Shown: positions 16,005-24,285, counted from the stretch's first letter. The stretch is 64,000 nucleotides of DNA from Mycobacterium sp. ITM-2016-00318 (GCF_002968285.2 NZ_CP134400.1:4650001-4714000); one strand, 5' to 3'. The notes: generated by a model not told the origin, from the sequence alone. Translations and numbers: made by a program.

Positions 16005-17357
16005 TCAGAGACCGACCGCTCGTTCAAGGTCCTTCAGCGAGGTGTCCAACTGGCTGAGCAGATGTGCGGGATCGGGCAGGACGCAATCGGAGCCGGCGAT
16101 CCCGAACTCGAGGGTTTCGGCATTGCTGTGCGTTCCGAACATCAGCGATTGTCCGAGCAGCATCGGCGCCCACCCGTAGGCGGCTTCGAATCTGGCGCCG
16201 TTGCGGTACTGCGGTTCGTCCTTCCCACGCACGTTACTGATGTAGACGTTGAACATCGGTGGGACCTTCGCGCGCAACCCGGTGCTCCCACTGATCGGAG
16301 CACAAACGAGTCCGCCCAATTGAATTGCCACCTGCCGGGGCAGCTGACGAATTATCTGCTTGTTGTATTGCATCGATGCGTGAATCGTTTCCAGCCGCTT
16401 CTCCGGCTCGTCCAGGTCGGTGGCAAGGTTGCACAGGGCGATGCCGAGGATGTTGTTGGCGTCGACGTCCTGCTCGTCGCGCAAGTCGACCGGAACCATC
16501 GCGACCAGGGGCGCCTCAGGTAGCGCGCCCAGTTCATCGAGAAACGAACGCAGTGCACCGGCTGACATCGCCAACGCCACGTCGTTGACACTCACGGCGG
16601 CAGCATTCGCGACCTTCTGTATGCGCTGCATCGGCCAGGATTGCCATCCGCGGCGCACGATGGCGCCGCTAGTGACGTTCAAGATCGTGCGTGGTGCGCG
16701 GAACGCGGGAATCAACCGCGGTTCCCGCAGTGCGGTCTTCATCAACGACGCGGATCGGCGGAAGTCCGCCGCGAATTTCGCCAGCCCCACTGGTCGCTCG
16801 GGCCGCGTCTGGGCCGGCCGGGCGGACTTCGGAGATTCGGGCTGCCGTTCCCAACCCACCCGAATCCGGCGGTCGTCGGGATCGGTACTGAGCGCCGCGT
16901 TCATCTGATTCGCCCAGGCCATGCCGTCCATCAGCGCGTGATGCACTTTGTACAACAGGGCGAAGCGTCCGTCGTTCAGGCCATCGATCAAAAAACATTG
17001 CCATAGAGGCTTACGCCGATCGAGTAACGGGGCATGCAGCTCGTCGCCCAGTGCGAGGAGTTCTCGCAGCCCACCGGGTGCCGGCAACGTGGTGTATCGC
17101 AGGTGGTAGTCGATGTCTATCTCATCGTCATTGGCCCAGCGCAGCAGCGATGTTCCGTGGCGAGTCGTCGCAGGATGCCCGGTGTAGGACGGCGCGACGT
17201 CCCGATGAGCCCGCATCGCCTCGAAGGTGTTGCGCGCGAATTCAGCATCAGCGCCGTGCGGTGGTCTGAACAGCTGCATGGCCGAGAAGTGCATCGGACG
17301 ACCCTCGGCCTCAAACGACAAGAAGACCATCGCTTCAGGACGCGTGAACCGTTTCAT
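16005..17357 (-). CDS. Wax ester synthase / diacylglycerol acyltransferase (WS/DGAT)
   Basis: The 450-residue protein has the WS/DGAT condensing domain with catalytic HHxxxDG seen as KVHHALMDGM (about residues 130-139), the conserved NDVALA segment and a C-terminal domain containing ISNVRG. Members esterify acyl-CoA with diacylglycerol or fatty alcohols and localise to the membrane. GGGGGG upstream of the ATG provides a ribosome-binding site. It starts an operon with an ABC-2 exporter, which raises the possibility that the acyl product is exported rather than stored. The acyl acceptor cannot be inferred. Confidence 0.9.
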   Translation of the reverse strand: MKRFTRPEAMVFLSFEAEGRPMHFSAMQLFRPPHGADAEFARNTFEAMRAHRDVAPSYTGHPATTRHGTSLLRWANDDEIDIDYHLRYTTLPAPGGLRELLALGDELHAPLLDRRKPLWQCFLIDGLNDGRFALLYKVHHALMDGMAWANQMNAALSTDPDDRRIRVGWERQPESPKSARPAQTRPERPVGLAKFAADFRRSASLMKTALREPRLIPAFRAPRTILNVTSGAIVRRGWQSWPMQRIQKVANAAAVSVNDVALAMSAGALRSFLDELGALPEAPLVAMVPVDLRDEQDVDANNILGIALCNLATDLDEPEKRLETIHASMQYNKQIIRQLPRQVAIQLGGLVCAPISGSTGLRAKVPPMFNVYISNVRGKDEPQYRNGARFEAAYGWAPMLLGQSLMFGTHSNAETLEFGIAGSDCVLPDPAHLLSQLDTSLKDLERAVGL

Positions 17358-17460
17358 GGCCCCCCTTTTTTTGCCACAACTCTGGCGCGCACTTTAGTCC
17401 ATTTGCGCTTGCCCCTTAGCTGGATTTCCCGGGTCGTGCGATCCATAACCCCTGCGCGAC

Positions 17461-17604
17461 CTACGGCTGGAACAACGACCGTTGCTGGCGGCGTCGAGCG
17501 TCCCCGGCGCTGCCGACAAAACCGACGGGTAGACGGCTGCTGACGGTCTCGACGAACCCGCGCCGGTTCAACAAGCCGGTCAATGGATCGTGTTCGGCGC
17601 GCAT
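17461..17604 (-). pseudogene. GGDEF (diguanylate cyclase) N-terminal remnant
   Basis: A 47-codon minus-strand frame reads MRAEHDPLTGLLNRRGFVET and then diverges into unrelated sequence before a stop. HDPLTGLLNRRGF is the hallmark start of a GGDEF domain, which makes cyclic di-GMP; the catalytic GGDEF loop and everything after are missing. Sequence upstream of the ATG does not continue the protein in frame. It is a decayed fragment between the WS/DGAT operon and a divergent DUF732 gene. Confidence 0.65.
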
Positions 17605-17725
17605 GGCGTATGGCCACGGCACAACGCCGGGTGTATCGCTTCGGTCTCAGCCGAACCGACGCACCGCCCGGCACCCGGTCGGATGCCCTATCGTCATGAT
17701 CAACCACAACATCACAGGAGCAGCA

Positions 17726-18079
17726 ATGCCAACAGCCGGTTTCCCGCGAGGGGCATCGGTCGCGACAATCGCGGCAGCGATCCTCGGCGTTGCTATCGCC
17801 TTCGGATCCGGGTCGGCGCACGCCACACCCGAGGACGACGCATTCATCGGCATCGTCAAGCAGCTCGACATCCCGGTCCCCTCGCCCGACGAGGCAGTCC
17901 AAGTGGGACGCGGAATCTGCACGGCAATGGACGCCGGCAAAATCGAACCCGCGCCGACGGTTCGGGGCATCATCAGCAGCCTGAAGTCGAAGGGGCTCGA
18001 CAAGGGGCAGTCCGTCGGTTTGCTCAGGGGTGCCATCAGCGTCTACTGCCCGCGGTACACCGCCCTCGTCGCCCGGTGA
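17726..18079 (+). CDS. Secreted DUF732-domain protein
   Basis: A 117-residue protein with a signal peptide (cleavage near SAHA-TPEDD) followed by a DUF732 domain: DDAFIGIVKQLDIP, VGRGICTAMDAG and CPRYTALV, with the two Cys of the family that form a disulfide. DUF732 proteins are common small secreted proteins of mycobacteria with no known function. AGGAG five bases before the ATG decides the start over an ATG 30 bases upstream. It stands alone, transcribed away from the GGDEF remnant. Confidence 0.85.
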   Translation: MPTAGFPRGASVATIAAAILGVAIAFGSGSAHATPEDDAFIGIVKQLDIPVPSPDEAVQVGRGICTAMDAGKIEPAPTVRGIISSLKSKGLDKGQSVGLLRGAISVYCPRYTALVAR

Positions 18080-18196
18080 CCGCCTGACAACGCACGCCGG
18101 GTGACGGGCGACTGTCCGTTGCCCAGGTGGGTGATCGCGTCGGCCGCGAGGATCGCCACTGTGGTCATGGGTCGAACTTGGCACGAGAATGGCCGC

Positions 18197-18628
18197 GTGT
18201 CGGAATGGTGGGTGGTTCTGCTCGGGTCGGCCGGCGGCTCCGCGCTGATCTGGCTGGCCATGATCATCGCGTTGTGGCTGTCGAGACCCGACGACGTCGG
18301 GCTGCAGGACGCGATGCGGTTGCTTCCCGACGTGCTTCGGCTGCTGAAACGGCTCGCCGGCGATCGCGCACTGCCGTCCGGCGTCCGCATCCGACTCGCT
18401 CTGCTACTCGCCTACCTTGCGCTGCCGATCGATCTGATCCCCGATTTCATTCCGGTCCTGGGTTATGCCGACGACGCCGTCATCGTCGTACTCGTCCTGC
18501 GTTCGACGGCCAGGCGCGCGGGCGCCGACGCCCTTGCCAGGCACTGGCCGGGAACAACGGAGGGCCTTGACGCCGTGCGGCGGCTCTGCGGGCTGACCGG
18601 CACGGGGGCCGACGTCAGCGACAGTTGA
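18197..18628 (+). CDS. DUF1232 (YkvA-like) membrane protein
   Basis: About 143 residues with an N-terminal membrane helix (LLGSAGGSALIWLAMIIALW) and the DUF1232 core RLALLLAYLALPIDLIPDFIPVLGYADD read in two segments, which carries the invariant DLIPDFIP motif. The family is widespread and of unknown function. A GTG start just before the helix is preferred; an ATG 30 bases upstream and another further on are alternatives, and none has a strong ribosome-binding site. It ends 26 bp before the convergent epimerase gene. Confidence 0.75.
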   Translation: MSEWWVVLLGSAGGSALIWLAMIIALWLSRPDDVGLQDAMRLLPDVLRLLKRLAGDRALPSGVRIRLALLLAYLALPIDLIPDFIPVLGYADDAVIVVLVLRSTARRAGADALARHWPGTTEGLDAVRRLCGLTGTGADVSDS

Positions 18629-18654
18629 CGACGCGCTTGACGTCGTCGAGATCG

Positions 18655-19707
18655 CTAGACGTCCGGCGAGGGATCACCCCATCTGTCACGGATCCTGCCG
18701 TACGGGTCGGCGTACTGGCCGGGCTGCTTGTAGTACGGCGCTCGGCGTCGCATCGCACGGGCCAGCACGGGGGCCATCATTCGCATCCGCCGTACCTTCC
18801 AGTCAGCCCGCGCACGGATCTCCTCGTAGGAGTCCGAGTACGATTGCCGCTGAAACGACAGAACCTCTTCCGAGCGAGTCGTGTCCATCCAATCCATTGG
18901 AAACCAATCAGTGTCGCTATCGGGGTCACCCCGACGGCCGGGAAACATCAGGGGGCCCATCCCGATCGCGTCGGCACCCGCGAGGGCCATCTTGCGATGC
19001 GTCACCTTGTGGGAATCATCGCCGGCGATCATCAAGACCTCCCGGATGGCAGGGGTGGTGATCGCCGCTGCGAACGCCGAAGCGACATCGCGCACGTCGA
19101 CGGAGTGACACCGGTTGTCCTCCGGCATGATCGAGCCGAAGTAGAACGAGTCGAAATCCCCGTAGTCGACCAATGGCTCCAGCGTGATGACGCCTGCGAG
19201 CCGCAGTATCGACCACTCCAAACTTGATGCGCGGACGATGTTTTCGGCGAGCAGCTTATGACAGCCGTACAACTCGGAGGCCAGCGGCGGCGTCTCGGGA
19301 GTCAGTAAATCTCTGTGCCGGTGCGGGTTTCGGCTGCCGTACACCGCCATGCTCGATGCGTGCACGAACCTCGGCGGCTTCGTCATGGCCTGCGCGGCGC
19401 GCACCAATGCGGCAGTGGCGTCGACGTTGACAGCGCGGGCCCGCGCGCGGTCGGCGTAGCACAACGGCGGAATATAGGCAGCAAGGTGGACGATGGCCGA
19501 CGGGGCGACGTCGGCGACCAAGGCGCTGACCTGATCCGATTCCGTCAGGTCGACCCGGCGCACGTCGACGTCTGCGGGCAGCGCCGGCTTGACGGTCCGG
19601 TGCGCGGTCGCGGTCACCTTGATTCCGTCCGCGACGAGTCGATCGACGACAGGCCTGCCGACCAACCCGTATGCGCCGGTAACCAGTACGGAATCACGAA
19701 CATCCAC
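18655..19707 (-). CDS. NAD-dependent epimerase/dehydratase (extended SDR)
   Basis: The 350-residue product has an N-terminal Rossmann motif VTGAYGLVG and the extended-SDR active site with SSMAVYG and YGCHK (Tyr-x-x-x-Lys). A C-terminal region rich in Arg and Met (RRMRMMAPVLARAMRRR) follows. Such enzymes act on nucleotide sugars or related substrates; the substrate is not identifiable. AAGGAG six bases before the GTG supports the start, and removes a basic N-terminal extension that a longer frame would add. It is convergent with the DUF1232 gene and downstream of the kinase gene. Confidence 0.8.
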   Translation of the reverse strand: MDVRDSVLVTGAYGLVGRPVVDRLVADGIKVTATAHRTVKPALPADVDVRRVDLTESDQVSALVADVAPSAIVHLAAYIPPLCYADRARARAVNVDATAALVRAAQAMTKPPRFVHASSMAVYGSRNPHRHRDLLTPETPPLASELYGCHKLLAENIVRASSLEWSILRLAGVITLEPLVDYGDFDSFYFGSIMPEDNRCHSVDVRDVASAFAAAITTPAIREVLMIAGDDSHKVTHRKMALAGADAIGMGPLMFPGRRGDPDSDTDWFPMDWMDTTRSEEVLSFQRQSYSDSYEEIRARADWKVRRMRMMAPVLARAMRRRAPYYKQPGQYADPYGRIRDRWGDPSPDV

Positions 19708-19807
19708 CGTGCGCTCCTTTGCGCGAGCGGAATATTGATCACCGAATCTAGTGGGCCATCGCTCTGCTATTCGTCCGTTGGACAAATTTTTGCGCTTCCC
19801 GGTGGCC

Positions 19808-20971
19808 TCAGTTGTTTTTCTTGCCGTTGCCGTGGCCTTTTTTCTTGCCGGGAGGTCCTTGTTCGACCGGCGCAAGCGCAGGAGGCGGCGGTGGCGGTGG
19901 CGGCGGCACCGCAGACGGGGTCGTCGACGACGACGTGACCGCCGTTTGAGTGGTCGCCGGCTTGGGTGTCGGGGACGGTGACGCGGACTCGATCAGGATC
20001 AGGATCGCGGCGAGCGCGATGGCGAACAGCGCCGCTGCGATATACAAAATCGTGCGGTTGCGGTTCCGCCCTGCAGGTGGCGCGACAGCCATCGTCGCGG
20101 GCGGGGGTAGCGGCTCGGCCATCACGCGGGTGGACGGCCGGGCCGCATTGTCATGCAACACAGGGGGTGCCGTGTACAGCGCGGACCGCATCGCCTCGGC
20201 CGTGGGGAATCGCCATTGCGGGTCACGAGCCATCGCGCGCTCGATCGTCGCCGCCAGGGCGGGTTCGACGTCCGGGCGCAGCGATTGCAGGGGCGGCGGT
20301 GCGGTATCCACGATCGCGCGTGCCAGCGCGACGAGGTCCTCTTGCGGGAATGGCTTCTGCCCCGACAGCGCCTCGTAACCGACCGCGCCGACGGCATACA
20401 GATCGTCGGCGACGGAAGCGGGCCGTCCGGCGATCCGGTTGGGACTCAGGTACGCCATCGTGCCGACGATCTGTCCGGTCATCGTGGCGGGCGTTGCGGC
20501 GCTTTTCGCGATGCCGAAGTCCGCCACCTTCACCTGCCCGGTTGGGGTGAGCAGAATGTTGGCGGGCTTGATGTCCCGGTGCAGGATCCCGGCCGCATGC
20601 GCCGCCGTCAGCGCCGACAAGACCTCGTCGAGTATCGTCCGCACCCGGCCCTGCGGCAGCGGACCCTGCCCCAGCTCGTCGGCCAGCGTCCGTCCAGAAA
20701 GACGCTCCATCACGATGAACGGCGTCCCGGCGTGGTCGCCGCTGTCGTGTACCGCGACGATGTGTGGGTGGTTCAGACCCGCGGCCGCCTGCGCCTCGAT
20801 TTCGAAGCGCCGCCGACTGTCCGGCGCCGCGCTGAAGGCGGGATGGAGCAACTTCACCGCGACCGGACGGTCCAGTCTCCTATCCCAACCGTCGCGGACC
20901 TCGGCCATCCCGCCGCGGCCCAGAATTCCCCGCAATTCGTAGCGGCCGCCAAGAATCTCAGGCGCCTGCAC
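19808..20971 (-). CDS. Transmembrane Ser/Thr protein kinase with altered APE motif
   Basis: The 387-residue protein has a Hanks-type kinase domain (about residues 10-270): GRGGMAEV loop, VAVKLL lysine, HRDIKPANILL catalytic loop and DFGIA. A juxtamembrane linker, one membrane helix (about residues 305-325) and an extracellular Thr/Pro-rich tail with nine consecutive Pro follow, ending in a Lys/Gly-rich GKKKGHGNGKKNN. In the activation segment SPE is replaced by SPN, removing the conserved Glu that normally anchors this loop, so activity may differ. The GTG is six bases after a TAACGT -10 element, suggesting a leaderless mRNA. Confidence 0.9.
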   Translation of the reverse strand: MQAPEILGGRYELRGILGRGGMAEVRDGWDRRLDRPVAVKLLHPAFSAAPDSRRRFEIEAQAAAGLNHPHIVAVHDSGDHAGTPFIVMERLSGRTLADELGQGPLPQGRVRTILDEVLSALTAAHAAGILHRDIKPANILLTPTGQVKVADFGIAKSAATPATMTGQIVGTMAYLSPNRIAGRPASVADDLYAVGAVGYEALSGQKPFPQEDLVALARAIVDTAPPPLQSLRPDVEPALAATIERAMARDPQWRFPTAEAMRSALYTAPPVLHDNAARPSTRVMAEPLPPPATMAVAPPAGRNRNRTILYIAAALFAIALAAILILIESASPSPTPKPATTQTAVTSSSTTPSAVPPPPPPPPPALAPVEQGPPGKKKGHGNGKKNN

Positions 20972-21086
20972 ATCTCTACGTTAGCGGGTGGGCACCGTCG
21001 GCCCGCTGAGGTACCCGGCCAGCAGCCCAGCGGGCTGATATTGCCCTCGGCGGCCGGCCGCCAGGCCGTCGGTACGATCGAAGGCG
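20972..21086. promoter_or_regulatory. Divergent leaderless promoters (kinase / DUF2510 gene)
   Basis: On the minus strand TAACGT (20983-20978) is six bases before the kinase GTG. On the plus strand TACGAT (21073-21078) is eight bases before the DUF2510 ATG. Both fit TANNNT -10 elements of transcripts that begin at or near the start codon. Confidence 0.5.
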
Positions 21087-21449
21087 ATGCTTTACCAGCG
21101 CGTTCGACGACCCTTCTGGCAACGCCACCCGATGGCGGCGGCAACGGGCGTCGTTCTCACTATCTGGCTGCTGTACAGCGGTGCGCACGTGTTCGTCGCC
21201 CTGGTCGGCCTCGGGTGGCTCGGCCTTGCGCTTCGCAGGCGGAGTCGGGTCAACGCGCGACGCGATGCCGGGTTGCGCGCCCGCGCCGAGTACGAACACG
21301 GGTTGAGCTTGCGCGGCGATCCGCGCGGGATCTACGGCCGCTATCCGCCGGTGCAGCCGGGCTGGTACTCGGATCCCCACAACCGTTCGCGATTACGGTA
21401 TTTCGATGGTGCAGTGTGGACGGTTCACCTGGCATCCACAGGGCAGTAG
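21087..21449 (+). CDS. DUF2510-domain membrane protein
   Basis: The 120-residue protein has two short hydrophobic segments (about 17-50) and a C-terminal DUF2510 motif, PGWYSDPHNRSRLRYFDGAVWT, in which PGWY-D and the final WDG/FDG-W-T pattern are typical. DUF2510 domains are small actinobacterial modules often attached to membrane proteins, function unknown. It is divergent from the kinase gene, which could hint at a shared role, and its 3' end overlaps the convergent DUF2236 gene by 25 bases. Confidence 0.8.
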   Translation: MLYQRVRRPFWQRHPMAAATGVVLTIWLLYSGAHVFVALVGLGWLGLALRRRSRVNARRDAGLRARAEYEHGLSLRGDPRGIYGRYPPVQPGWYSDPHNRSRLRYFDGAVWTVHLASTGQ

Positions 21450-22438
21450 TGCCAACCGTTGTCTCGGTGGCCTACCGGCGGCAGGTTGCGTGCAGGAGTC
21501 TCCACCAGCGGTGCGTCCGACGGGAGCCGACCCGTCGCGCGATCGAACGCGCTGCGCTTGCGGGGATGCATCATCATGCGGCCCGGCGTCAGCTTGGTGA
21601 CGAGATGAACCAGGTTCCCGAAGCGGCGATGCAGCCACTCCTTGCGCGGTGACCACGTATAGCCCATCAGCTCACGAACGGGTGGGTCGTACAGGCCGAC
21701 GGTGACGAAAAGCAGGAAGCGCTCCATCACCTTCAGGTTGATACGCCACAGCCACTCGGGGATCCACTCCAGTGACGGATGCTTGGTCATGGTGGACAGA
21801 TCGAGTACTTCGCGGGCCGCATAATTGTCCTCCAACACGTTGTTGCACATGTGGTCCCAGTACTCATCGAACTGCTCCAAGGACTTCGGCACCGGGCGCA
21901 TGCTCATTCCGTACATCCGGTACCAGGTGACGTGCTCGTCGAACAACTGGCGCCGTTGGTCGTCGGTCAGCCCGCCCCTGAACCGTTCCGCGGCAAGGAG
22001 TACGGATTTGAAGAAGGTGGCGTGCGCCCAGTAGAAGACGTCGGGGTTCAGCGCGCTGTAGCGACGGCCCTGATCGTCGACGCCCTTGATGCCGATGTGG
22101 TAATCGCGTACCTGGGCGCCGGTCTTGGGCGCACGGTCGCCGTCGAACACCACACCGCCGATCGGGTAGACCGACCGGAAAAGCCGCGGCATCCGCTCCA
22201 TGAAGAAGATCGAGTGGTCCTTGACGGCCGCGCCCAGCTGCGGATGCATGTTCTGCATCGAGCCCGCCCAGGAACCCTGCAACATCCCGGTCCACTGCCC
22301 GAAGTACTTCCAGGTCAGCGAGTCGGGTCCGAGTGGTTCGGGCAGGGTGTCGTATCCGCCGCCGGAAACCGGGCAGCCGGCCGCGACAGGCGTCGTCCCA
22401 GTGGTCACGGGGCATACCTCGGACGTATCTTGAGTCAC
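21425..22438 (-). CDS. DUF2236 (MpaB/latex-clearing-like) oxygenase-family protein
   Basis: The 337-residue protein matches the DUF2236 family by DYHIGIKGVDDQGRRYSALN, the FYWAHATFF segment with its conserved His, WYRMYGMSMRPVP and the C-terminal helix region. Members such as MpaB and latex-clearing proteins bind haem b and carry out oxidative cleavage; most mycobacterial ones are uncharacterised. M. tuberculosis has the equivalent gene next to a TetR gene and desA1. It is divergent from the TetR gene here, with a candidate operator in between. Confidence 0.8.
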   Translation of the reverse strand: MTQDTSEVCPVTTGTTPVAAGCPVSGGGYDTLPEPLGPDSLTWKYFGQWTGMLQGSWAGSMQNMHPQLGAAVKDHSIFFMERMPRLFRSVYPIGGVVFDGDRAPKTGAQVRDYHIGIKGVDDQGRRYSALNPDVFYWAHATFFKSVLLAAERFRGGLTDDQRRQLFDEHVTWYRMYGMSMRPVPKSLEQFDEYWDHMCNNVLEDNYAAREVLDLSTMTKHPSLEWIPEWLWRINLKVMERFLLFVTVGLYDPPVRELMGYTWSPRKEWLHRRFGNLVHLVTKLTPGRMMMHPRKRSAFDRATGRLPSDAPLVETPARNLPPVGHRDNGWHYCPVDAR

Positions 22439-22469
22439 TGATGCACTTTCGTTGGAGTCGGGCAGATTT

Positions 22470-22487
22470 TGACTACATGCGTTGTCA
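22470..22487. promoter_or_regulatory. Candidate TetR operator between DUF2236 and TetR genes
   Basis: TGACTACATGCGTTGTCA is an imperfect 9-9 inverted repeat (TGAC outer arms perfect) in the 67-bp space between the divergent DUF2236 and TetR genes, a usual place for TetR autoregulation. Confidence 0.4.
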
Positions 22488-22505
22488 GTTGATTCTAGGA
22501 GCGAT

Positions 22506-23099
22506 GTGGCTGATGGTCAACGACGCGGCCGGTGGTCGGGCGTACCGCTCGAAGACCGCCAGGCACTGCGCCGCGGCGAGCTGATCGCCGCGGGAGTAGA
22601 CCTGTTGGGCGGTCCCGACGGACCGGCATTGACCGTGCGCGCGGTATGCAGGGCGTCGGGCCTGACCGAGCGCTACTTCTACGAGAGCTTCTCCGACCGC
22701 GACGAATTCGTGCGGGCTGTATACGACGACGTGTGCGCGAGAGCGGTCTCAGCGCTGACGGCGTCGACCACCGCCCGCGATGCCGTCGAGCGGTTCGTCG
22801 CGCTGATGGTCGACGACCCGACGCGAGGTCGGGTCCTTCTGCTCGCGCCGACCGTCGAGCCGGTGCTGACCCGCTCGGGCGCCAGCTGGATGCCGAGCTT
22901 CATCGAGCTGCTGCAACGAAAGGTCACCCGCATCACCGAGATCACCGAGCCGGCCATGCAGGCGATGGTCGCGACCGGCCTGCTCGGCTCACTGACGGCG
23001 CTGTTCATCGCCTACCTGGACGGCCGCCTCACGGCCACCCGCGAGCAGTTCATCGACCACTGTGTCGACATGGTGCTCAACCGGGTCGCGAGCTTCTGA
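22506..23099 (+). CDS. TetR-family transcriptional regulator
   Basis: A 197-residue TetR protein. The helix-turn-helix spans about residues 20-65 (LIAAGVDLLGG, LTVRAVCRASGLTERYFYESF with the canonical YFYESFSDRDE pattern). The rest is an all-helical ligand domain. GTG with AGGAG four bases upstream is the preferred start; a TTG 24 bases earlier has no ribosome-binding site. It is divergent from the DUF2236 gene and therefore the likely regulator of it. Position next to desA1 matches M. tuberculosis gene order. Confidence 0.85.
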   Translation: MADGQRRGRWSGVPLEDRQALRRGELIAAGVDLLGGPDGPALTVRAVCRASGLTERYFYESFSDRDEFVRAVYDDVCARAVSALTASTTARDAVERFVALMVDDPTRGRVLLLAPTVEPVLTRSGASWMPSFIELLQRKVTRITEITEPAMQAMVATGLLGSLTALFIAYLDGRLTATREQFIDHCVDMVLNRVASF

Positions 23100-23102
23100 C
23101 AC

Positions 23103-23531
23103 CTACTCGGCTTCGGCCGCCTCGGCTTCTTCGGCCTCCGCGGCTGCCGCCTCCTCAACCTTGGCCTGGAACTCGCGGCCCGACACGCTTGCTGCCGAGG
23201 CGCCCGGCGTCGTCGCCGTCGCTACGCCGCGGTTGCAGTTGAGGGTGAGCAACACGTCGCCCTCGTCGGGTCCGAAGTACACGTCCTCGGGGATCGGCCG
23301 GACGAACGAGCCGTCGGTGACCCTCTCGACGAGACAGTCGCCCATCGCGTCCTGCCGGTCACCGACCGTCACTGCGATCTTGGGAATCCCGCCGTCTTCC
23401 TCGATCGCGGCGACCGCATCCTCGTACGTCATGCCCTCGACGTCCGGCGCTGCCGATGCGGTGCCCGCTCCCAAGATTCCGAGCACGCCCGCCGCGGCCG
23501 CTACGGCGCCGGTCGAAACAATGAATTTCAC
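23103..23531 (-). CDS. Secreted small protein, paralogue A of a tandem pair
   Basis: A 142-residue protein with a signal peptide (cleaved near SAAPDV) and a compact domain: GMTYEDAVAAIEEDG, IAVTVGDRQDAMGDCLV and VLLTLNCN, with two Cys that could form a disulfide. The fold pattern resembles a PASTA-like unit. A C-terminal tail is almost entirely Glu and Ala. GTG preceded by GGTGG is the start, which begins the signal peptide properly. The next gene on the same strand is a close paralogue. Function is unknown; such proteins are frequent in mycobacteria. Confidence 0.8.
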   Translation of the reverse strand: MKFIVSTGAVAAAAGVLGILGAGTASAAPDVEGMTYEDAVAAIEEDGGIPKIAVTVGDRQDAMGDCLVERVTDGSFVRPIPEDVYFGPDEGDVLLTLNCNRGVATATTPGASAASVSGREFQAKVEEAAAAEAEEAEAAEAE

Positions 23532-23648
23532 CTGCCCACCACCTGTTGTCGCGATTTCCGCAGGCTTTGAGCATGACAAATAACGGCTGAGAAATCGAGA
23601 AGGGAAAGTCAAGTGTGCGTTAATTACCCGCTCGGGATTTCGCCCGGA

Positions 23649-24080
23649 TCACTCGCCGGCCGCGGCGAGTTCTTCCTCTTCGGCCTGCTGGGCCGCGGCG
23701 GCCTCTTCGGCCTTGGCCGTGAACTCGCGGCCTTCCGGGCTGGCCGCCGAAGCGCCGGGAACGCCGGCCGTCGCGGCACCGCGGTTGCAGTTCAGAGTGA
23801 GCAGCACCTCGCCGTCGGCGTGGCCGAACTCGCCGGTCAGGTCCCGTACGAAGGGGGCGTCGCTGGCGTTGGTGACCAGGCAGTCGCCCATCGCGTCCTG
23901 CCGGTCGCCCACGGTGACGGCGATCTTGGCCGTGCCGCCGTCTTCCTCGATGGCCGACACCGCATCGCCGTAGGTCATTCCCACCACATCCGGGGCGGCG
24001 GCGGCGATACCCGCCCCGAACAGCCCCATCGCGACCCCAGCGGCGCCCACGGTGCTGGCCGAAATGATGATCTTCTTCAC
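23649..24080 (-). CDS. Secreted small protein, paralogue B of a tandem pair
   Basis: The 143-residue product has the same plan as its downstream neighbour: signal peptide ending AAAAPDV, GMTYGDAVSAIEEDG, the identical block IAVTVGDRQDAMGDCLV, a VLLTLNCN strand and a Glu/Ala/Gln-rich tail. The two genes are clearly a tandem duplication; differences are concentrated between the two Cys and in the tail. AGGTGG precedes the GTG start. It is divergent from desA1 across a 298-bp regulatory region. Confidence 0.8.
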   Translation of the reverse strand: MKKIIISASTVGAAGVAMGLFGAGIAAAAPDVVGMTYGDAVSAIEEDGGTAKIAVTVGDRQDAMGDCLVTNASDAPFVRDLTGEFGHADGEVLLTLNCNRGAATAGVPGASAASPEGREFTAKAEEAAAAQQAEEEELAAAGE

Positions 24081-24175
24081 ATGCCCACCTATGTCTAAGG
24101 TCTACGGTTGCCGGGAATTTAGGCGCCCTAGGTTGCCTGCGAAAACAATACCGCCGAGCAGGCCGGCCCGCGAGC

Positions 24176-24190
24176 AGTACGGTACGTACT
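24176..24190. promoter_or_regulatory. Perfect palindrome upstream of desA1
   Basis: AGTACG-GTA-CGTACT is a perfect 6-3-6 inverted repeat in the 298-bp region between the secreted-protein gene and desA1. Desaturase promoters in mycobacteria are controlled by TetR-type repressors; this is the best candidate site. Which protein binds it is unknown. Confidence 0.4.
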
Positions 24191-24268
24191 TCGCGCGAAT
24201 CGTGGCGGCGTTACGTCCCGCCAAAATCGTGATCTTGCTGACGCCTCGACGCCCTGACCGCAACTTGT

Positions 24269-24285
24269 TGTGTCTGAGTTACACA
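24269..24285. promoter_or_regulatory. Second inverted repeat upstream of desA1
   Basis: TGTGT-CTGAGTT-ACACA lies about 95 bp before the desA1 ATG, where a promoter would be expected. It may be an operator or chance. Confidence 0.25.

Noticed and set aside
17354..18184. A 276-codon minus-strand frame.
   Set aside because: It lies antisense to the DUF732 gene and in a different frame from the GGDEF remnant; no family features.
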